Assembly (NCBI RefSeq): GCF_028858725.1
Contig: NC_084790.1
Coordinates: 7,242,669-7,306,668 of the forward strand
From: Colius striatus
Taxonomy: Eukaryota; Chordata; Aves; Coliiformes; Coliidae
Direction of reading: 5' to 3'
Length of the DNA stretch: 64,000 bases
In this document: one piece after another, positions 51,401-60,400 of the stretch
Numbering within the stretch: the stretch's first letter is position 1
Layout of the letters: every line of letters starts with the position of its first letter
Notes under the pieces: generated by a model
The model's database searches: none
What the model saw: the letters and a program-made list of their open reading frames with translations, nothing else
Told to the model about the DNA's origin: nothing
Translations under genes and position numbers: made by a program

Positions 51401-54400
51401 AAAATCTGTTATCCACCTTGGTTCAACTTTGCCTAATATTGTCAGGAACTTGTTGACCATGGATGTGAATTCAAATGTTCAATGCACGTGGCTCTATGTT
51501 AACTTGTCTGCTCAGACCTATGGATAACATGTAATAATGTGGCTTTTCTTAAATTTCTTGTGGCAGAACCATTTGCTACTACGGAGGATTAAGATCTTAG
51601 TAATTTGTATTGAGCAAACTGCTGTGTTCACAAATACCTCCTAGAAACAAAAGGGTTTTGTGTGTGCACAGCAGTCTGCTCTGGCAGGTCCCAAAGCAAA
51701 ACCGTGGCTACAGAGCCTGACTTCTACCATGGCCACTTTACTGAGGATGACAGAAAAAAAAGGTGGAAAAGAAAAATGCCAGACTGGTGATATTGTGTGC
51801 TTAAATTCAAAGTGTAAGAAAAGCTGCTGGAAAGGACAGAGAGTAGTAAGACAGACTTCACCTTTATAATGGCAGACTTATTAAACCTCCATATAAATCA
51901 GAGCATAAAAAATAACGTTTGACCATTATCAATGAATTACTAAAGAAAAAAAACCAAAGAATCATTATAGAGCTTTTTACCAGTCCTTTCTCAATCACTG
52001 AGCAAAGAGATACCTAACTGGACCCTGACAAATCCAAATATTACATGCACAGAAGACATACTTCATATAGGTTAATATTTCTTCAGTATAATTATAAAAG
52101 TCTACATCTACATCCATCAAGTCCCTTACTCGTAATAGAAGGGATGCTCAGAAATACTTCTTCTAGACAAACTCATAAAGTAAAAGACACCTGACAGGCT
52201 CAAGTTTTGCATTCATTGTTTTATGGAAAAAAAAAAACAGTTGAAAAAATCAGGCCCTAGCATTAAAAAAAAAGACCACACAAAAATCAAAAGTGTGCAA
52301 AACATTTGGAAATACAGAATAATGTTTGTATCTTGTTCTATTGGTGTTTGTGATATTCTTTCTGAATTTTATGTCCTTAGTGCCAACAGAGTGGAGTTAC
52401 TAACGTCTACCCAAACTGAGAATGTCTTTGCAGCAGCATTGCCCTTGTCTGTTGGACACCTATAGGTCCACTCTTTCCTTATACAGTTGTGTCACATGAT
52501 TTTCATACTGATTAAGCTGCAGCAACTTCAGTGTAAAATTGATTTGCATTGTCATAGCAGACTCAGCCAACAGATCAGCCCAGAGGGGGCATAGTGCCAA
52601 CATCTCAGCTGTGCCATAGCTATATCACATCTGTATTGCAGCCACTCCACCACCCAGGTCAGCCCTGTTGGTACTGCAGCATGTGGCACTTTGTGGTACC
52701 CAAAAGGCTGGTGCATTCATTCATTCTAACACACCTCATAGAATTTGGAGGCTTTTCCCACCTCCTTGCCAGTGGCTGCAAGCTGATGGACTTAATCTCA
52801 TACATGAGAGACATGAGCAGAGAGGACTTATCACCGCAGGGTTTGCCTCATACACTCAAACATATGCTGCTTAATCCAAAACACTAGATTTAATTCCTGT
52901 GTGTGATGGCTCCACAAGAAGAGTGGTTACAAAGGTCAAAGCAGGACAGGATGTATTTCATTGCCAGCTTAATTAAGCATTACGTTCTTGCCAATACACT
53001 AGTGTACAGAACCAGAGGACATGCACATCCTACCATCATCCTGACAGACTAACCATTTCTGTTAGCAACTTGGAGAAACAATCAGCTTCTATTGAAATTA
53101 GATCATCTCTCACTTCTAAGTGAGATTTCACCTGTCTGATTTTACCAGAGGTTGGATACATACCATTTTTCCTTGCACCAACAGCAGAAATTATTACTGG
53201 AACTGAACAGTGGTTTAATGTTTTTTTAATCATTGGGACATAACTGTCCTTTAATTCTTGAAATGAGTTCTTCTCATTGACAGAGTATTTAATCACAATA
53301 ATATCAGCTCCTCCAATGAGACTGCGAGAGGTGTACCAGTCACTGTCAAATATACCCTAAACAGAAAAAACACTCATTAATAAAGCAGAAGGTGAACTAT
53401 TCAACAGTCACTGCAAAACCTTACAAAAGCATTTTTAACTGATAAATTAACCTCTTATTTGAAGATGTACAGCAAAAAGCAGAACTCATGCTTTGCAATT
53501 TCCCTGTTTAGAGAACAAGTTGCTCATTATAATAAACAATAAGTGTCTTTATGAATTCAGAAATTCTTCAGGGAGGCAAAAAAATAGGGTTTATTTAGGA
53601 ACATACTTTGTAGGAATACACTTTCCTGGTTTATTTACTTACCTTTCAAACACTTTCATTGAAGAAATAAAAGCAGCTTCACACAAACTTGTTACTTATC
53701 ACACCACTTTAGGGAAAAAGGTTACACAGAACTATGCTATACACCTATGAACCTTTAAACACAAGTTTCCTCAGTTGGATGTGATTTTTTTCTGCTTCAC
53801 AAGAGCTTCCATGTAGCTTTAACAAGTTTCAATGTATTCAGGATAAAGCCTTTAATCACATAACTAAACTTTATTTTCTGACTTTATGTTCAACCTGTCA
53901 TTATTCTATGCCTTGTAATCCTGAAAATTCACAACCATGCTGTATCCACATGGAATATACAGTTAATACTTGTATATTTGCCCTGAGAACTATAATTTCA
54001 ATATTTCTGCTTTACCTAGAGGTAGCTCATAAACACTAATGAAAGACATGGCTTTGTACATATGCCCAATTAAAAACTCTTGACAGAAACCTGTAACTGG
54101 TCCAGAGAACTAAAAATGAAGCCAAGAAACTAAGATAATATGGTTTTTTTGAACAGAGAGACCTTATTGCAACCTTTCAATACTTACTGGGGTCTGTAGG
54201 GACAAGGGACAATGGTTTTAAAATGAAAGTGGATTGATTTAGACTGAATACAAGGAAGAATATTTTTTAGGAGGGTGATAAGGCCCAGGGAGGTTGTGGC
54301 TGCCCCATCCCTGGAAGCATTCAAGGTCAGGTTGGACGGGGCTGGGAGCAACCTGGTCTGGTGGAAGGTGTCCCTCGGCCTGTAATTAGAAAACCACCAT

Positions 54401-57400
54401 CACTGAATTTAAAGAACGGCTATTCTGTGATTCACTATGTTGACAAGAGCACTGCTCTTAGTATTTGGTTTTTCAGTTAAGTCAAGTTAGAGGCTATTAT
54501 AATCCCAGGTGAAGGAAAATCTCCACTAGCATTTAATAGAATCCTTTAGGCTGTGTTAAGAATATAAAGTGAACGCACAAACACATTATTTCTCAGCTCT
54601 ACCAGTAAGACTACCAGCTACAGTGTTTCCAGACAGACAGCTAGTCAGGCACTTGTAGAACCTTATTGTCGTGGTATAGGCCCATCAGGGAACAAAGACC
54701 ACGATTAGCCTCGAGTACCGAAGTGGCTGAGAATTGCTCAAGGGCAGGGAGGGCTTAATTGCCACTTAAGGTTCAGGACAAAACAGACCAGGCCACTCGG
54801 TTTGGGGAAGAAAACAGAAAAATAATTTAATGCAACGTCAACTAAAACATACCCCAAAAACCCAAAACATAACCAAAATGAAACAACACAGAGTAATACA
54901 TCAATGAAGAGTCCAACCAGCCTTTTTAAGAACACCTTCTTGCCACACCTCCCCTCTTCCCGGGCTCAGAGCCCTGATCCCGTGGTTTCTACCCTGTCCC
55001 CCTCTGAACGGTTCAGGGGGCAGGCAGTGGGGGTTTCAGTTAGTCTGTTCTCGACAGCTTCTGCCATTTGTCCCTCCTCAGGACGAGTGAACTCCACACC
55101 AGTCCTCCCTGCAAGTCCGTGGGGTAACTCACACGCATGGCAGCCCTGCACGGGCTGCTCCGACGCGCACTTATTCCAAAGGCTGCAGCTCCTCTCTGCC
55201 TCTCGTGTGGGGCTGCTCTGCGGCGTACAGGCTCTCCAGCACGGCCTGGGCCATGGCCGTCTCCCCACACAGTCCCTCGCCCGTCCGGGCTCACTCACAT
55301 GGAGCTGCTGGTGGCTCTCAGTCCTGCCACGGATCTCCACAGGTTTCAGGTTGCATTCTCGCCACGGCTTGCAGAGGGGTCTCTGGTCTGTTGCTTCTCC
55401 TTCCTTCCTCCTTCTCTGGCTGAAGGGTCCGCGTGGTCGCCTCCATCTTGTATCACTCTTACACCTCCTGTCTCGCATTCCAAATTCCCATCCCCTAAAT
55501 AGTGCTGGCAGAGGCGCCAGATTGGCCCAGCCGGGCCGGAGGTGGGTGTGAACCCAGGAGCCGGGGGAGAGTACGCAAACTCTTTACCGGGTCTTCACTG
55601 CGACCCAGTCCCCCTGTTACCAAGCCAAAAGCTGCTCCTTGCTAAACCAGAACACTTATCACATAGGCAAACTGTTGGGGAAAGAAACCCCACAGAAAAG
55701 TGGCATGGGCTGCAAGAGCTTCCCGGGTGTGTGTGGCTGCAGGCTGCAGTGGTATGCGGAGCTCTGTGCTTCCCAATGCTGTCCTGTGCCATCACCATGT
55801 GTTAATCCTGTAGCGAAGGATTTAACAAGGTTTATGCAGTTCTAGTGTGGATGGACTCCATTTCCGTGGGGTAAAGGCCAGCTCTGCCTCCATCAAGAAG
55901 TGAAAAATGCAGAATGCACCTACCTAACATCTCACCACAACCAATTTCTGTTGTACAGTTTCCCTGTGCACTCACACATTTGAATTAACACCCTCAAAAG
56001 CCCGTTCTTGAAGATAGATCTTACATGTAAGAACACAGAGGAGAATGACATGTTTACAGAGATCATGTTGCAATTTTTGTTTTGCATCAAGCACGGTTTA
56101 GGCTCTAAAAATGCCTCCTCCAACAAAGGGTTATTTGCCCAAGGCATCACTGAAACAGACCATCCAGAGCCTCCTTAATTATCAGTTTTAGAAAAGATTT
56201 AATGTGAAACTGACACAGGGAATTTCTTCAGGTGACAAACAATAGTTCGAATTCAGAAACAACCTCCATTCCAAGCTCCAGCTATGAAATTCATGTAGTA
56301 GCTCCTCCTCTTCATGCCTACTGCTCCTGGCACAGCTCATTTTGAAAGACAGCCATTGAAAATGAAAGAGTAATTGCATAGCTGATATTGTTATAATGTG
56401 ACCTTATTAACTAAATTCATACTTCTGTCACTATTCATCTCAGGACTTAATAGGAAAAAAGCTCCATTCTTTCCTTGCATATCTCTATTATACACATCTC
56501 GTAATACATTCTTACCATTAGCAAATCATACTTCTCAAGCATTAGCATTGAAAATAAAGTCTCAGAGGCAAAGAAGACACGATTTTCCTACAAAATCCCA
56601 TGACTCTTCAAAAGGACAATACTTGCTTTGTTAAAAATAATTTATGAATGCCTTTATGGAATGGCAGAGAAATCCCTGGGACAAGTGGCCTTGCAATGCC
56701 CACACTCTTTCTAAAAGCTGCTCATAAATGCCCCCACATCCAACTAGCCCAGACTTTGATCTGGCACAACATCAAGAGCAAATCTTCTTTGGAGGGACAT
56801 GAGAGCCCCAAAGACCACTCCCCTCGGATTTCCCTGGGATCCAAAGAGCTTCACTGGGAATATTGGAAAGTTCCTCTCTTCCTCTGATCCACTTACAGAG
56901 CCACTCTCCACTAGCAAAGCCTTCTTTCCAGTGATGCTTTCCACATCACATACTAGAGCCTTCCCCATTTTTGCAGGGTTTCCCTGCAACTTCTAATCAG
57001 TCAGGTGCACAGCAGAACAAATGTTATGGACATATTCTCCATAACTTACCAGTCCCTTGAACTTAGTCAAGGTAAACTTCAGTACAGAAAGAAGTATCTT
57101 CCTCAGAAAACAAGGGGTTTGGGTTTCTTTTGGGTTTTTTTTGTTTTCACTTGAGACTTTCCAAAACAGCTTTAACTGGTTCAGCTGACCCAGAAGCAGA
57201 ATTAATGAAGGCTAACATTGCCCTGTGCTATCTTCTCACAAAGCAATTTAATAATATTTGTAAAAAGCAAAAATAAAGAAAACAGCTGGGAAAATAATTT
57301 CCTAGGGCACGACCATGTGTTGTAAACTGCCAACTTCAGGCAGCCATGCTTAAAAATGAGAAAGGAAGACAAGCTAAAAAATTAAAAGTTGCAACCCATG

Positions 57401-60400
57401 GTTTTGTACTGAAGCAGCAATATGACAGGATGAGGAAAAGCAATGAAAAAAATTAGCACGTGGATCAGACTCCTTTACCTTCAGACATGTTAAGGGCCAG
57501 CCAGCCTAGCCATCACAACAGGCATATGTCTACTGCCACAAGGCAAAACCCAGATAACTGGTCCATGGACAATACCATGCAGATAAGAAAGCTCACAGGG
57601 TTCAAGGAACTACTGCTGATGGCACAAAAAATGCAGACAGAAAAATAAGAATGGAGTCATGAAACCAGAGTGTTGAAAGCAAGGATTTGAAAAACATAAT
57701 TCACGAGACACCTTTTCAAAACTGCAGTTAATGCATTTGGGCATTAGTGGGTCTCACAGAGGTCTGCAGCTCTGTGCAGGTCTCTGAGCAGCACTGGCTA
57801 GCTTTCAGACAGGTACAAATAGCACAGCACTCACTCCTCTGCAAGTCCCTAGCCTAGCACAAAGCCATCTCCCAAACCCAACTGCTCTATTTTATTCCAC
57901 TGTAATATTTCTGCTACTGGTAATGTGGTGATGTCACTGATTCTCTAGAATCTGGGCAGCCTTTGTAAACTACAGGAAAACAAAAAAATCTGGAGGTATT
58001 GTGTCTTCTGGGGAGGGGGGAAGAGGGAAACAGAACCACTCCACTCCTCCCCCTCAAAAAAAAAAAAGGAAAAAACCCACACAAAACAAAGCAAAAACGG
58101 ATGGCTCACAGAGGGGAAAAAAATTGAATGGACAGTGAGACTCTCGGCCCAGGACCAAAACACTCTCATGTCCTTTTAGTACTGCTGCAAGTAAGAGGAA
58201 CAAAAAAGGAGGTGATGCAGGTAGGGGACACTCACAAGTGAAGTTTTCATTCTGCTGTTTATTTTCCAGCTTCATCATTAAGTGAATCAAAATAGGGTTC
58301 ATATATCCTCTGCTATGCTTCACTCTGAACTTGAGGAAGATTTATCTGCCATCAGATATCACAAATTTTGCCTGTACTTCTGCAGTTTTCACTTGTACAT
58401 ATGCAGAAGCATAATGAAATTCAGTGTAAAGTGACTGAAGTTACAAACCACAGGCAAGCCAGTAAAATGGCAACGCGGTCCCAAAGGCTGTCAAATCTGA
58501 TACAGAGTGCTAAATAAAGCGGCCTTTTTCAAAGCAAATCTTAAAATTCATCTTGCAAATTGCTTCTTCTAAGCTTCCAGCCCCCATACTGAGGTTTACC
58601 TCCCATGGTAAAAACTGGGACATGCCAGTTCCAAGGGCTGTGTGAGAGCACATCTCGAGCTTGCATTAACAATTGATCAGCTATTAAAAACAAAATATTC
58701 AGCATGGATGCTAGCACATTTGTATGTTTTCCCTAGTTCTTTATATCCCTCTCATTCCACGTCTGGATTTCTGTCAAAAAACTTTTTCAGCCCCCTGAAA
58801 CAATAGAATGTCAATCCCTTCACGCCTCTGTCCCCTGCACGTGGGAGATAACAGCATGCAGCTTTGCAAAAGCAGAGCAGGACACAGTGAGCCACAATGA
58901 TATACCTAGTGACTGACACATGGAGATCAATGTGGTTTTGGAAACAGTGACATTTAAATTTTTAAAGGTACACTCCACCACTACCTCTACAACCTCAAGC
59001 TGTCTGCGTTTATGACAAGAGAGCTCCTCACAACATGCTAACACTGTTCTACATGTTGATAAACATGAGATTATCCTTGCAACCTTTTAAGCCAAGCCAT
59101 ATCAAAGAATATAATACTAACACAGGCAGTTAAAATATTTATGGAGCTGCTGTGTGAAAAGAGCAGTCCCACAGTAGGCTGGGAACACCATTCCCCCATG
59201 ACTCCCTGTAACATTTGATGGATACTGCCTTGGGTAATCACCCCCAGGAGGCCTGCAGTTTGTCAGCCACCTTTGGTCACCCTCAGCTTATGAAACACCA
59301 CATTCTCACAGCACTCCTGATGCTGTTTCACTGACCTCCTGCCCTCCAAAATAGTAGCACTGACCACATGGTCCAGACCTTTCACATCTCTCCAAACTGT
59401 CAATGCATGAGCTCTTTGGCAGCTGCTTGAAAACCTATCTTCAGCCCTTTCAAAGAGATATATAGTACCCAGTAAAATGCCCTATATCATAATATCACCA
59501 GGAAGCATACTACCCTCGCAAAGAATTCAACCAAAGACACTTGAGCTGTTGACCTCTCCTGCAGACTCAAAAAGCTGAGCAGCATTTTGGACTGGCAAAG
59601 ACAGGTGCAGCATCAGACCAAAACATGAGCAAATCCACTCTGTACCACAATCCATCTATCTCAGAAAAGGGTCCGTCATACCCTGGTGAGCTCTATGTCA
59701 TAAACTCGCCTACACGCTACTTTTCCAGACCGAGCTGTAGAGGACAAAGAGCAGTTGGGCAACCTGTGTTTCATGACTCACAGCTATTGGTGCACTCAAT
59801 TGCCAAACTTATGTCTAGGACTGGCTTGCCTTAATCATATGGATTCAATCCAGTTGGAATACAAATGCAAACCCACCTTCACAGTATGCTCGGACAGCAG
59901 AGGTGGAAGCAGTGCCAGGCCTACCATACCACCACCTCTATGTGTTAGTGACATGTGAAAATAATTCTTTTGCATGAAGACTACAATTTGAGGCAATACA
60001 AAATCACAGAATCATTAAGGTTGGAAAAGACCTTTAAGATCATCAAGTCAAATCACTTATCTCACACTGCCAAGCCCATCACTAAATTAACCCATATTTC
60101 TCAGTGTCTCAGCTATGAGGCTTAAATATCTCCGGGAATGGTGACTCCATCATCTCCCTGGGCAGCCCATTCCAAAGCTTAATAACCCTCTCAGTGAAAA
60201 AGACATGATGTCCAACATAAACCTCTCCTGGTACAACCTGAGGCCATTTTTTCCTGTCCTATCATTCATTACTGCTGGAGAGACGAGACCGCCCAACTCA
60301 CTACAACCTCCTTTCAGATAGTTGTAGAGAGTGATCATGCATCCTCTCAGCCTCCTTTTCTCCAGGCTAAATAAACCCAGTTCCCTCAGTCTTTCCTCAT

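Noticed and set aside
54904..55551. 215-codon plus-strand ORF and a 170-codon minus ORF
   Set aside because: Both lie entirely inside the CpG-rich solo LTR. Length is explained by GC richness, and no gag, pro, pol or env motif was seen.
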